DNA from: Microbacterium sp. Bi121
GTDB lineage: Bacteria > Actinomycetota > Actinomycetes > Actinomycetales > Microbacteriaceae
Direction of reading: 5' to 3'
Assembly: GCF_918698005.1 (NCBI RefSeq)
Contig: NZ_CAKKLJ010000006.1
Span: 170,611-234,610 of the forward strand
DNA: 64,000 bases
Notes under the pieces: model-generated
What the model was told of the DNA's origin: nothing
Databases searched by the model: none
Seen by the model: the letters and a program-made list of their open reading frames with translations, nothing else
In this document: one piece after another, positions 8,000-17,137 of the stretch
How positions within the stretch are numbered: the stretch's first letter is position 1
Layout: each line of letters opens with the position of its first letter
Position numbers and translations under genes: made by a program

Positions 8000-9967
8000 A
8001 TGAGCAGCCAGATCGACCATCTCCTCGACGAGACCCGGCAGTTCCCGCCGTCCGACGGGTTCGCCGCGGCGGCCGTGGCGAAGCCGGAAATCTACGAACG
8101 CGCCGCCGCCGATCGCGAGGGGTTCTGGGGCGATCAGGCGCGCGACCTGCTGCACTGGCAGAAGCCCTTCACCCGCGTGCTCGACTGGTCGGCACCGCCG
8201 TTCGCGAAGTGGTTCGACGACGGCGAGCTCAACGTCGCATACAACTGCCTCGACCGCCACGTGGAGGCAGGCAACGGCGACCGTGTCGCGCTGCTGTGGG
8301 AAGGAGAGCCCGGCGATGAGCGCCGGATCACCTACGCGGAGCTCACCGACGAGGTCAAGCGCGTGGCCAACGTTCTCGAGGGACTGGGGGTCGGCGCCGG
8401 CGACCGCGTCGCCATCTACCTGCCGATGATCCCCGAGGCGGTCGCCTCGATGCTCGCCGTGGCCAGGCTCGGCGCGATCCACTCGGTCGTGTTCGGCGGA
8501 TTCAGTGCCGAGAGCCTCCGTTCACGCATCGACGACGCCGGCGCCAAGATCGTCATCACCGCCGACGGCGGCTACCGCAAGGGCAAGGTCTCGCCATTGA
8601 AGCCAGCGGTCGATCAGGCGCTCAGCGATGACCGCTTCGGCGAGCAGCAGACGGTCGAGCACGTGCTCGTGGTCAAGCGCGGCGAGAACGAGGTCGACTG
8701 GGTCGACGGTCGCGACCTGTGGTGGCACGATGTCGTGCCGGCCGCGTCCGCCGAGCACGTCGCGCAGCCGTTCCCCGCCGAGAACCCGCTCTTCATCCTG
8801 TACACCTCCGGCACCACCGGAAAGCCGAAGGGCATCCTGCACACCTCCGGCGGGTACCTGACCCAGGCCGCCTACACCCACCGCAACGTGTTCGATCTGA
8901 AGCCGGAGAGCGACGTGTACTGGTGCACGGCCGACATCGGGTGGGTCACCGGTCACACATACGTCACGTACGGCCCGCTCGCGAACGGCGCCACGCAGGT
9001 GCTCTACGAAGGAACCCCCGACGCCCCGCACCCCGGTCGCTGGTGGGAGATCATCCAGAAGTACGGTGTGAGCATCTTCTACACCGCGCCGACCGCGATC
9101 CGCTCGTTCATGAAATCCGGTCGTGCGATCCCGCAGAAGTTCGACCTGTCTTCGATCCGTGTGCTCGGATCGGTCGGAGAGCCGATCAACCCCGAGGCGT
9201 GGATGTGGTACCGCGAGGTCATCGGCGGGAACAGGGCGCCGATCGTCGACACATGGTGGCAGACCGAGACCGGAGCGATCATGGTCTCTCCCCTGCCCGG
9301 CATCACCGCCACCAAGCCGGGTTCGGCGCAGGTCCCGGTGCCAGGCATCTCGATCGACGTCGTGGACGAGGGCGGCAACGAGGTCGGCAACGGCAACGGC
9401 GGCCTGCTGGTGATCACGGAGCCGTGGCCGAGCATGCTGCGCGGGATCTGGGGCGACCCGGAGCGCTACAAGGAGACCTACTGGGAGAAGTTCGAGAAGC
9501 AGGGATACTACTTCGCCGGCGACGGTGCGCGTCTCGACGCCGACGGCGATCTGTGGCTGCTCGGTCGGGTGGACGACGTCATGAACGTCTCCGGGCACCG
9601 GCTCTCGACCGCCGAGATCGAATCGTCGCTCGTCGCGCACGAGGCCACGGCCGAGGCCGCGGTGGTCGGAGCGTCGGATGAGACCACCGGGCAGGCCGTG
9701 GTCGCCTTCGTGATCATCAAGGAGAGCTACCTCGCGGCCCACGACCCGGCCGGTCTCGCCACGCAGCTGCGCGGTTGGGTCGGCGAGCAGATCGGCGCGA
9801 TCGCTCGCCCCCGCGACGTCTACATCGTGGGCGAGCTGCCGAAGACCCGCTCAGGCAAGATCATGAGACGCCTGCTGCGCGACGTCGCCGAAGGGCGCGA
9901 AGTCGGAGACACCACGACGCTCGCGGACACCGCGGTGATGAGCATCATCTCAGCGCAGGTGAAGTAG
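8000..9967 (+). CDS. acs: acetate--CoA ligase (AMP-forming)
   Basis: Activates acetate to acetyl-CoA through acetyl-AMP; 655 aa, the family length. The AMP-binding motif TSGTTGKPKG, the WWQTETG motif, and the C-terminal RSGKIMRRLLR with the catalytic, acetylation-prone Lys at about 620 are all intact. The start is the ATG at 8000, with AAAGGAG at 7985-7991. A TAGATT hexamer (7937-7942) may be the -10. The gene works with pta-ackA, found at 35-38 kb, in acetate use and overflow. Confidence 0.96.
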   Translation: MSSQIDHLLDETRQFPPSDGFAAAAVAKPEIYERAAADREGFWGDQARDLLHWQKPFTRVLDWSAPPFAKWFDDGELNVAYNCLDRHVEAGNGDRVALLWEGEPGDERRITYAELTDEVKRVANVLEGLGVGAGDRVAIYLPMIPEAVASMLAVARLGAIHSVVFGGFSAESLRSRIDDAGAKIVITADGGYRKGKVSPLKPAVDQALSDDRFGEQQTVEHVLVVKRGENEVDWVDGRDLWWHDVVPAASAEHVAQPFPAENPLFILYTSGTTGKPKGILHTSGGYLTQAAYTHRNVFDLKPESDVYWCTADIGWVTGHTYVTYGPLANGATQVLYEGTPDAPHPGRWWEIIQKYGVSIFYTAPTAIRSFMKSGRAIPQKFDLSSIRVLGSVGEPINPEAWMWYREVIGGNRAPIVDTWWQTETGAIMVSPLPGITATKPGSAQVPVPGISIDVVDEGGNEVGNGNGGLLVITEPWPSMLRGIWGDPERYKETYWEKFEKQGYYFAGDGARLDADGDLWLLGRVDDVMNVSGHRLSTAEIESSLVAHEATAEAAVVGASDETTGQAVVAFVIIKESYLAAHDPAGLATQLRGWVGEQIGAIARPRDVYIVGELPKTRSGKIMRRLLRDVAEGREVGDTTTLADTAVMSIISAQVK

Positions 9968-10012
9968 CGAGGTCCTCGAACGCCTCGTGCCGCTGCTCGT
10001 GGTGCGGGGCGC

Positions 10013-10630
10013 TCACCGCGCGGGGACGCTGAGGGCCTGCATCCGCTCGCGCACGGTGCGAAACACTGCAGGGTCGAACGGGAAGTCCGCTCCGCCCTCG
10101 CCGACCAGCCGCATGACCTCGTCGCCGAGTGTGACGGAGAAGTTCACGATCATCCGCGCCTCGGTGGCGTGATCGGCGTCCACCAGACGAGCGGATGCCG
10201 GATGCTCATCGAGCCAGCTCCTGATCACGTCCTGCAGGCCGGCGCGACTCGTCCCCGCTGCCCACGACACCGTCGTCGTCGTTCCAGGCTCGCGCGCGAA
10301 GAGCGCGAATCGTTTGCGCAGGAGTTCGTCATCCCGTTGCCCGCGTACGGACTCCATCACGATCAATGAGGCCGCGACCACGAGATCGTCCTCGTGCGCC
10401 GCGAGGATGCGCTCGGTAAGAGCGAGGTCGTATGTCAACGCGGGTCCGAAGATCGCGTGTTCGAGCGACGGGAAGTAGTTGAAGAACGTGCTGCGCGAAA
10501 CCATCGCAATCGCGCAGACGCGGTCGACCGTCACCGCCTGCACACCGTCGTCGTAGGCGAGCCCGACCGCCGCTTCTTCCATCGCGCGACGCGCGATACG
10601 CATCTTGCGCTCTCTGAGCCCTTCGGTCAT
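10013..10630 (-). CDS. TetR family transcriptional regulator
   Basis: 205 aa. The N-terminal helix-turn-helix region includes VTVDRVCAIAMVSRSTFFNYFPS, the typical TetR DNA-binding end (FFNYF). The C-terminal ligand domain is not of a recognised subtype. A GGGGAG lies 4 nt before the ATG at 10630; a GTG one codon earlier is possible. The gene is divergent from the LAxTG surface-protein gene, and the 106-bp gap holds a 23-bp inverted repeat (10687-10709) that is a good operator candidate. The regulator therefore probably controls itself, the surface protein, or both. Confidence 0.88.
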   Translation of the reverse strand: MTEGLRERKMRIARRAMEEAAVGLAYDDGVQAVTVDRVCAIAMVSRSTFFNYFPSLEHAIFGPALTYDLALTERILAAHEDDLVVAASLIVMESVRGQRDDELLRKRFALFAREPGTTTTVSWAAGTSRAGLQDVIRSWLDEHPASARLVDADHATEARMIVNFSVTLGDEVMRLVGEGGADFPFDPAVFRTVRERMQALSVPAR

Positions 10631-10671
10631 CACTCTCCCCTCGATCCGGATGCCATCCTACGTTCATCAAT

Positions 10672-10709
10672 ACTTGGCTTGTATGCAAGTTTGGACCTAG
10701 TCCATACTT
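10672..10709. promoter_or_regulatory. candidate TetR operator region (two inverted repeats)
   Basis: The main palindrome has arms AAGTTTGGAC (10687-10696) and GTCCATACTT (10700-10709) around a 3-bp centre; 9 of 10 positions pair. A second, shorter one, ACTTG...CAAGT (10672-10690), overlaps its left arm and contains CTTG-TATG-CAAG. Both are located between the divergent tetR and surface-protein starts. That this regulator binds them is an inference. Confidence 0.65.
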
Positions 10710-10736
10710 AGCGGAGAACGATCAGAAGGGATCGCC

Positions 10737-12608
10737 ATGCCCCGCCTCACCGAACCACGTCGTCGCGACCGGATGCCACGTGTGCGCACCCTCGGGGCGC
10801 TGTCAACGATCACCGGACTCGTCCTCGTGACGCTGCCGTTGACCGCCAACGCCGCTGAAGCCGAACGTGTGCTCATCACGACGACGATCTCGGACGACGT
10901 GGCCTCGGCACCGCTGGGCGGCACGACCGTGAGCGTGCACCCCGCAGACGACCCCGAGCAGGTGATCGCCACCGGCGTCACGGGCGCCGACGGAACCGTT
11001 TCTCTCGAAGTGCCGGCGACCGACACCAGCTTCATCGCCGAGGCATCCTGGCGCGGCGCCATCGGCGACCTCGTCGACTCCGCGGCGCGGACCGAGTTCA
11101 ACCCCGCCCTGGGCGATCCGGTCTCCCTCGTGCTGGGAGGTTCATTCGGCGCCATAGGCGGGTCGGTGACGGCGACGACGGATGCGGGAGCCGTCTCAGA
11201 CCTCTCCGGCTCGAGCATCACGATTCTCAGCGGCGGCACGGCCGTGCAGCGCATCGCCGTCGCCGCCGACGGCACTTTCACCTCCGGCGCCCTACCGACG
11301 ACATCCACAGACGATTACAGCATCTCCTTCGAGCCCGCCACGGGCTTCACGCTCACGGACGTGCAACCATCGACCAACCCCGCCTTCGCCCTTCCCCGCG
11401 GCGTCGAAAGCCCCAGCGGCGTCGATGTGGCCCGGTCGTTCGCGCTCACCGCGGACAGCGCGACTCCGACTCCGACTCCGACCCCGGCTCCGACTCCCTC
11501 GCCGTCGACTCCGACCCCGACCCCGGCTCCCTCGACTCCGACTCCGACTCCGACTCCGACCCCCGCTCCCTCGACTCCGACTCCGACTCCGACTCCGACC
11601 GCACCCTCCATCGACCCGGTTCAGCAGCCCTACATCGCGTTCTTCCACCGCCCCGATGGCACTGGCCTCACTGACGTGTTCAGCGGCATATCGGAATCCG
11701 AGCTTGCAACTCTGCTCGCGACCGCGGCAGGCACGCCGAACAGCGCAGTCCCCCTTCTCAACGCCTCGGGCCAGGCGCTCGGCCTCGCACAGCAGCCGAC
11801 GCCGGACAAGGCGGCCGCCGCAGCCCAGTTGCTGTCGCCGGTCGTCGCCGACATACCGGGGTTGACAGTGAACCAGATCTCGCTCACCGCGTTCGATCTC
11901 GAGGGAGCTCTGCTCGCCGTCCAGGATAGGCGCGCTCAGCTGCTCGACCAGCAGCTGTCTTCGCAGCTCACGGATGTGCAGAAACGCAACGCCCGCATCG
12001 CCACACTCAACAAGGCCATCTCGGCCCTCCGCGCATACGTCGCCGCTCCGGCTGATGGATCGCTGGCCGTTGCGGTCACGGCCGCAGGCGCGGCGGTGGA
12101 GTCGCACGATCTCCTCTCGGCGACTTCGGATTCCCCCGAGGCGAGAACGGCCGCCGCCTCGCTCGTCGCATCGTTGCGCATCGAACTCGACTCCGTCACG
12201 AACACCCAGCAGATGGACATGCTGCGGCTGGCCAGCCTGTCGAACAAGCGCAATGAATCGTTCGACATGATGACGGACTTCGTCAAGAAGATGCAAGACT
12301 CGCGGTCGGCGATCATCGGCAACATGCGATCGACCCCGGTCTCGATCGGCACCGTCCAGTGGGACGGCGGAGCCATCACTGGCCACTTCGATCTCGCCGC
12401 CGTCGAGGACGGCGAGCACCACGTCATCATCAGCTTCGACGACATCGGCCTCACCGTGGTCGCCGCGGTGACCGTGGGGCGCGGCGAACTGGCAGCGACC
12501 GGCTCCGAGTCGAGTGCGGCTCCCTGGGTGGGTGCTGCACTGCTCGCGCTCGGGGCCGGGTCGCTGGTCGGCTCATCTCTCCGGGCGAGGCGCCACGTGC
12601 ACGTCTGA
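10737..12608 (+). CDS. secreted LAxTG-anchored surface protein with Pro/Thr-rich linker
   Basis: 623 aa; no family recognised for the whole protein. Residues 1-39 form a signal peptide (basic start, hydrophobic core LSTITGLVLVTLPLT, cleavage near ANA-A). Residues about 45-240 look like two beta-sandwich segments with GTTVSVHP / ADGTVSLEVPA patterns, as in Ig-like or carboxypeptidase-regulatory folds. Residues 242-288 are a Thr-Pro/Ala-Pro linker. Residues 290-550 are mostly helical. The C-terminus has LAATG at 585-589, a hydrophobic helix and RARRHVHV, a sortase signal of the LAxTG type used by class E sortases. AGAAGGG precedes the ATG. No sortase gene is in the window. Confidence 0.82.
   Translation: MPRLTEPRRRDRMPRVRTLGALSTITGLVLVTLPLTANAAEAERVLITTTISDDVASAPLGGTTVSVHPADDPEQVIATGVTGADGTVSLEVPATDTSFIAEASWRGAIGDLVDSAARTEFNPALGDPVSLVLGGSFGAIGGSVTATTDAGAVSDLSGSSITILSGGTAVQRIAVAADGTFTSGALPTTSTDDYSISFEPATGFTLTDVQPSTNPAFALPRGVESPSGVDVARSFALTADSATPTPTPTPAPTPSPSTPTPTPAPSTPTPTPTPTPAPSTPTPTPTPTAPSIDPVQQPYIAFFHRPDGTGLTDVFSGISESELATLLATAAGTPNSAVPLLNASGQALGLAQQPTPDKAAAAAQLLSPVVADIPGLTVNQISLTAFDLEGALLAVQDRRAQLLDQQLSSQLTDVQKRNARIATLNKAISALRAYVAAPADGSLAVAVTAAGAAVESHDLLSATSDSPEARTAAASLVASLRIELDSVTNTQQMDMLRLASLSNKRNESFDMMTDFVKKMQDSRSAIIGNMRSTPVSIGTVQWDGGAITGHFDLAAVEDGEHHVIISFDDIGLTVVAAVTVGRGELAATGSESSAAPWVGAALLALGAGSLVGSSLRARRHVHV
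11460..11604 (+). repeat. Pro/Thr codon repeat region in the surface protein
   Basis: Tandem CCGACT/CCGACC units encoding (TP)n and (AP)n, with a longer unit (PSTPTPTPTP) repeated two to three times. This is the kind of tract that changes length by slippage. Confidence 0.75.
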
Positions 12609-12621
12609 CCCTCGAACAGCA

Positions 12622-12660
12622 ACGGAGGCCGCCGGCGCCATGGGCGCGGGCGGCCTCCGT
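12622..12660. terminator. bidirectional hairpin terminator
   Basis: Perfect 12-bp stem, ACGGAGGCCGCC (12622-12633) and GGCGGCCTCCGT (12649-12660), between the convergent surface-protein and RidA genes. It has no long T-run. Confidence 0.7.
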
Positions 12661-12675
12661 ACTGCACGGACCGGG

Positions 12676-13134
12676 TCAGGCGAGGATGAAGGTGACCTCG
12701 ACCTCGACGGGGCTGTCCAGAGGCAGCACGGCGACGCCGACGGCTGCGCGGGCATGCCTGCCCGCATCGCCGAAGATCTCGCCCAGCACCTCGCTCGCGC
12801 CGTTGATGACACCGGGCTGCCCGGAGAACGACGGGTCGGATGCCACGAATCCGCCCACGCGCAGCACGCCGCCGATCCGATCGAGGCCCCCGGCCGCGAA
12901 TGCGGCCGCGGCGAGCGCGTTCAGGGCGCAAGTGCGGGCGTAGCCCTGTGCGTCCTCCACCGACACCTCGGCGCCGACCTTGCCTGTCGCCGGCAGAGTT
13001 CCTGCGGTGAACGGCAGCTGACCCGACGTGTACACGAGTCCGCCGTGGACGGCTGCGGGGACGTACGCGGCGACGGGTGCTGCGACCTCCGGCAGCTCGA
13101 TTCCGAGCTCTGCGAGGCGTGCGGCGACGCTCAT
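12676..13134 (-). CDS. RidA (YjgF/YER057c) family protein
   Basis: 152 aa. RidA enzymes hydrolyse reactive enamine/imine intermediates made by PLP enzymes such as threonine dehydratase. The segments VYTSGQLPF and GRHARAAVGVAVLPLDSPVEVE contain the family core, including the conserved Arg-Ala-x-Val (RAAVGV) and Glu near the end. It is longer at the N-terminus than canonical RidA (about 130 aa), as in the YjgF-like subfamily common in Actinobacteria. The start overlaps the stop of the upstream DUF4177-like gene (ATGA). Confidence 0.9.
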   Translation of the reverse strand: MSVAARLAELGIELPEVAAPVAAYVPAAVHGGLVYTSGQLPFTAGTLPATGKVGAEVSVEDAQGYARTCALNALAAAAFAAGGLDRIGGVLRVGGFVASDPSFSGQPGVINGASEVLGEIFGDAGRHARAAVGVAVLPLDSPVEVEVTFILA

Positions 13135-13355
13135 GCGGTGCCTCCGTCGAACTGGCGGGCGGCCTGCTCGGCAGCGGCGAGGCCGGCGGTGTTCGAGCCG
13201 TCCCCCGTCACCGGGCGCTTGAAGTAGGCGACGAGCCCGCCTTCAGGGCCCTGCACGACCTGCACGAGCTCCCACCCCTGCTTGCCCCAGTTGTTGAGGA
13301 TCGCGGCGGTGTTGTGGATCAGCAGCGGGGTGGTGAGGTACTCCCACGTGGTCAT
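13131..13355 (-). CDS. DUF4177-like small protein
   Basis: 74 aa. WEYLTTPLLIHN...LNNWGKQGWELVQVV matches the DUF4177 pattern (WEY at the start, GWELV in the middle). The function of the family is not known. AGGAG lies 4 nt before the ATG. It is translationally coupled to the RidA gene. Confidence 0.78.
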   Translation of the reverse strand: MTTWEYLTTPLLIHNTAAILNNWGKQGWELVQVVQGPEGGLVAYFKRPVTGDGSNTAGLAAAEQAARQFDGGTA

Positions 13356-13433
13356 GGCACTCCTGGCGTCGGTGACGACGGGATCCCGTGCGTCAAGGGC
13401 GGTTATTCAGGGAACTCCCCTACCATCTAGCGT

Positions 13434-16007
13434 ATGCCCCAGAAGAATCGCACGGCATCAGGCGTGCTCGGCGGACTGCTCGGCCTGGTCGGGCTCAGCG
13501 TGGTCGCCGGACTCCTGGTGACCGCAACGGTCACCCCCGCACTCGCTGTCGCCGGTGCCGCCGGCTCGAGCGCTCTCGACCTGTTCGAGAAACTCCCCTC
13601 GTATCTCAAGCCGGACGAGCCGATGGAACCGAGCACGATCTACGGAGTCGGTGAAGACGGCAAGCCGCTCAAGCTCGCGACGTTCTTCGATCAGAACCGT
13701 CAGCAGGTCGAGTTCGACGAGATCAGCCCGGTGATGTACGACGCGATCCTCTCCAGCGAGGACAAGAGCTTCTACGAGCACGGCGGCATCAACCTCGGCG
13801 CCACGGTCAAGGCGCTCGTCGACAACGTCCGGGGCACTTCATCGCGCGGCGCTTCGACGATCAGCCAGCAGTACGTCAAGAACGTGCTCGTCCAGCAGTG
13901 CGAGCAGAACGTGCTCCCCGGCACGGAGGGCTACGACGACAAGATCGCACAGTGCTGGCTCGATGCGACGAACGCCACGGGCGCCGACGGCGTCGAGCGC
14001 AAGCTCCAGGAGATGCGCTACGCGATCCAGATCGAGAAGGACTACTCGAAGAACGACATCCTGCTCGGATACCTGAACATCGCCAGCTTCGGCGGAACCG
14101 TCTACGGCATCGAGGCCGCGGCGAACTACTACTTCAACACCAGCGCCGCCAAGCTGACCGTCGCCCAGGCCGCGACGCTGGCCGGCATCGTGCAGAACCC
14201 GAACACGTTCCGCATCGACAAGAAGGACGGCACTCTCACGAACGACGCCGGCGAGGGCGTCAACGGCGAGGCGGACGGCTGGGCCCTGACCAAGGACCGC
14301 CGCCACTACGTTCTCGTGCGCATGCTCGCCGACGGCAAGATCACTCAGGCGCAGTACGACGAGGCCGACGCGTCGGATATTGTTCCCGACATCAAGGCGC
14401 CGACGCAGGGATGCGGCGCGGCCGGGAACAACGCGTACTTCTGCAAGTACGTGCAGACGCTCATCCTCGACGACGAATCCTTCGGCTCGAACCTCGCGGA
14501 GCGCACCCGTGCTCTGCAGCGGGACGGCCTGCAGATCTACACCTCGCTGGACATGCGCATCCAGAACCCCGCCGTCACCGCGCTCAAGGATCGCGTGCCC
14601 GCGAACTTCGATAACAAGCACTTCGGTGCCGCGGGCGTCACGGTCGAGCCGGGCACAGGGCGCATCCTGGCGATGACGCAGAACACCACGTTCCGTGAGA
14701 CCAAGACGGATGACCAGGCGTACTCGAGCCTCGTCTACGCCTCGGACAAGAAGCACGGTGGCTCGGGCGGATTCCCGGTCGGCTCGTCGTACAAGCTGTT
14801 CACGCTCATCGATTGGCTCGAGAAGGGTCATTCGGTCAACGAGAGCCTGAACGGGAACAACCAGCGCCTGAACATGACCGACTCGTGCACGGGCATGGGC
14901 GGCCCCTTCGATACGAAGACCGTCGGCAACTTCCGAGACGCGCCCGGCTACCAGGGATCTCCGATGGTGTTCACGCGGAACTCGCTGAACTCCGGCTACT
15001 TCGCCATGGCGTCGAAGCTCGACCTCTGCGACATCAACAAGGTCGCCGATCGCATGGGCGTGAATGTCGCAGACGGCACGAAGACGTACGATTCGAACGG
15101 CTCGTTCGAATCGGTGCTTGGTTCGAAGTTCATCTCGCCTCTGGACATGGCCGGCGCGTACGCCACGGTCGCCAACAAGGGCGTGTACTGCGAGCCCCGC
15201 GCGATCGACAAGGTCGTCAACCAGAAGGGCGAGGAGTTGCCCGTTCCCGCGGCCGATTGCTCTCAGGTGATCACGCCCGAGGTCGCTGCCACGGCCGCCT
15301 ACGCGCTGCAGGGCGTGATGGCATCCGGCGGAACCGGTTCGCAGGCCAACCCCTGGGACGGCACTCCCCTGATCGGCAAGACCGGTTCGCACAACAAGAT
15401 CACCACGATGATGATCGAGTCCAGCACGAAGGCGACCACCGCCGTGTTCGTCGGCCGCACCGAAGGCTCCGAGAACATGTGGGGCTACATGTACAACGGA
15501 AACCTGCTGGAGAACATCCGCTACCTCGTCGCCCGCGACATGCAGCGCGCCGCCAACCAGGTCCTCGGCGGCGGAGATCCCTTCCCTCAGCCGGACAAGA
15601 ACCTCACCCGCCAGGTCCTCGTGAACCTGCCGAGCGTCGTCGGCATGTCCGTCGACGAGGCGACCACGACCCTGCGCAACGCCGGCTTCTCCGTCACGGT
15701 GGGCCCGGCCGTCGACAGCGACCTCGCCAAGGACATGGTCGCCGAGCAGAGCCCTGGGGCCGGCCGCGTCACCAGCGGCACGACCGTGACGATCTCACCG
15801 AGCAGCGGCAAGCCGAAGACTGCTGAGGTGCCGAACGTGGTCGGTTCGAAGTTCGCGCAGGCGAAGAACGCGATCGAGAAGGCCGGGTTCACCGTCGACT
15901 CCAATGGATGCTCCGAGGGCGACGACGTCGCCGCGCAGAATCCGGGCAAGGGTCAAGCAGCACCAGGCACCACGGTCATGCTGCTGTGCGCCGGCGGGGA
16001 CGATTGA
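13434..16007 (+). CDS. ponA: bifunctional penicillin-binding protein with two PASTA domains
   Basis: Class A PBP that polymerises and cross-links peptidoglycan; 857 aa. One N-terminal membrane helix (residues 11-40) is followed by the glycosyltransferase domain, with catalytic Glu in SSEDKSFYEHGG (E109) and GASTISQQYVKN. The transpeptidase domain has SSYK (Ser451-Lys454), SLN (517-519) and KTG (649-651), all intact. Two PASTA repeats follow (about 723-790 and 791-857), which bind muropeptides. TACCAT (13421-13426) ends 7 nt before the ATG and no Shine-Dalgarno is seen, so the mRNA may be leaderless. The PBP plus metallophosphoesterase pair matches the ponA2 neighbourhood of Mycobacterium. Confidence 0.94.
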   Translation: MPQKNRTASGVLGGLLGLVGLSVVAGLLVTATVTPALAVAGAAGSSALDLFEKLPSYLKPDEPMEPSTIYGVGEDGKPLKLATFFDQNRQQVEFDEISPVMYDAILSSEDKSFYEHGGINLGATVKALVDNVRGTSSRGASTISQQYVKNVLVQQCEQNVLPGTEGYDDKIAQCWLDATNATGADGVERKLQEMRYAIQIEKDYSKNDILLGYLNIASFGGTVYGIEAAANYYFNTSAAKLTVAQAATLAGIVQNPNTFRIDKKDGTLTNDAGEGVNGEADGWALTKDRRHYVLVRMLADGKITQAQYDEADASDIVPDIKAPTQGCGAAGNNAYFCKYVQTLILDDESFGSNLAERTRALQRDGLQIYTSLDMRIQNPAVTALKDRVPANFDNKHFGAAGVTVEPGTGRILAMTQNTTFRETKTDDQAYSSLVYASDKKHGGSGGFPVGSSYKLFTLIDWLEKGHSVNESLNGNNQRLNMTDSCTGMGGPFDTKTVGNFRDAPGYQGSPMVFTRNSLNSGYFAMASKLDLCDINKVADRMGVNVADGTKTYDSNGSFESVLGSKFISPLDMAGAYATVANKGVYCEPRAIDKVVNQKGEELPVPAADCSQVITPEVAATAAYALQGVMASGGTGSQANPWDGTPLIGKTGSHNKITTMMIESSTKATTAVFVGRTEGSENMWGYMYNGNLLENIRYLVARDMQRAANQVLGGGDPFPQPDKNLTRQVLVNLPSVVGMSVDEATTTLRNAGFSVTVGPAVDSDLAKDMVAEQSPGAGRVTSGTTVTISPSSGKPKTAEVPNVVGSKFAQAKNAIEKAGFTVDSNGCSEGDDVAAQNPGKGQAAPGTTVMLLCAGGDD

Positions 16008-16948
16008 ACGCACGCGCGCCGCATCCGGCCCTCATCGCGCTCGGCGCGGTGGGGGCCGTCGGCGCTGCCTGCGCAGTGTGGGGCATCGGCATCGAGCGAT
16101 ACCTGTTCACGGTCCGCGAGGCGACGGCTGCCGCCCTTCCCGCAGGCTCCGCGCCGCTCCGAGTGCTGCACGTCTCGGATGCGCACATGGCGCCGTGGCA
16201 GCGCCGGAAGCAGCAATGGCTGGCATCGCTGGCCGATCTCGAGCCCGATCTCGTCGTCAACACCGGCGACAACCTGGGGCATCGGGACGGTCTCGACGGC
16301 ATCCGCCGCGCGTTCGAGCCGTTCGCCGGGACGCCAGGGGTCTTCGTGCACGGATCCAACGACGTGCACGGGCCGACCGCGAAGAATCCGCTGCTCTACT
16401 TCGCCGGCCCCTCGAAGCGACATGTGAAACCGGAGCACCTCGACACCGCCGGGCTCGACGCGTTCTTCACGGAGGAGCTCGGCTGGGCCGATCTCAACAA
16501 CGCCGCCGCGCGCGTGCGCGTCGGTGATCGCGACGTCGACTTCTTCGGCGTGAACGACGCCCACCGCCACTGGGACGATCTGGGCGCGCTCCCCCCCGCC
16601 ATCGCCGAACTCGACCGACGCGACGATGCCGCCACTCCCCTGCTCGGAGTGACGCACGCCCCCTACCAGCGCGTGCTGAACGGCTTCACCGACCTGGGCG
16701 CCCAGGCGATCTTCGGAGGGCACACGCACGGCGGGCAGGTCTGCCTTCCGTTCTACGGCACGCTCGTCGCCAACTGCGACATCCCGCTCGGGCAGGCCAA
16801 GGGCCTGAGCACCTGGACGCACGGCGGGCGCAGCATCCCGCTCAACGTCAGCGCCGGCTGCGGGCACTCGATCTATGCCCCTGTGCGGTTCGCATGCCGC
16901 CCTGAGGCGACGCTTCTGACGCTGACGGCGCGGGACACGCCCGCCTGA
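16004..16948 (+). CDS. metallophosphoesterase, membrane-anchored
   Basis: About 314 aa from a TTG that overlaps the PBP stop (TTGA), with GGGGA 5 nt upstream. An N-terminal hydrophobic helix (residues 7-25) is followed by the calcineurin-like fold: HVSDAHM, NTGDNLG, GSNDVHG (GNHD-type motif with Asn-Asp), THAPYQRV and GGHTHGGQV. The substrate is unknown; the same gene follows ponA-type PBPs in other Actinobacteria, so a cell-envelope role is a reasonable inference. Confidence 0.88.
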   Translation: MNARAPHPALIALGAVGAVGAACAVWGIGIERYLFTVREATAAALPAGSAPLRVLHVSDAHMAPWQRRKQQWLASLADLEPDLVVNTGDNLGHRDGLDGIRRAFEPFAGTPGVFVHGSNDVHGPTAKNPLLYFAGPSKRHVKPEHLDTAGLDAFFTEELGWADLNNAAARVRVGDRDVDFFGVNDAHRHWDDLGALPPAIAELDRRDDAATPLLGVTHAPYQRVLNGFTDLGAQAIFGGHTHGGQVCLPFYGTLVANCDIPLGQAKGLSTWTHGGRSIPLNVSAGCGHSIYAPVRFACRPEATLLTLTARDTPA

Positions 16949-16990
16949 TCGCGGCGCCGCCGTCGATTCGGCTCAACCGATATTTCCCTG

Positions 16991-16996
16991 TAGACT
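16991..16996 (+). promoter_or_regulatory. -10 box TAGACT for tRNA-Pro
   Basis: TAGACT lies 13 nt before the mature tRNA start. The same hexamer precedes tRNA-Ser and the SRP RNA in this window. A weak -35 (TTCGGC, 16967-16972) lies 18 nt upstream. Confidence 0.6.
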
Positions 16997-17009
16997 CAAA
17001 CGGTTGCAA

Positions 17010-17083
<74 letters not shown>

Positions 17084-17091
17084 CGTTGCAG

Positions 17092-17117
17092 GAAGGCCGC
17101 CCTCACGGGCGGCCTTC
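17092..17117 (+). terminator. intrinsic terminator after tRNA-Pro
   Basis: An 11-bp perfect stem GAAGGCCGCCC/GGGCGGCCTTC with a TCAC loop, followed by TTCTTCC. Confidence 0.85.
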
Positions 17118-17137
17118 TTCCATATCCTGGAGACATC

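Noticed and set aside
9968..10012. Terminator between acs and the TetR gene
   Set aside because: No stable hairpin was found in the 45-bp gap.
11460..11604. CRISPR-like array
   Set aside because: Short repeats without spacers; they read as in-frame Thr-Pro/Ala-Pro codons of a secreted protein.
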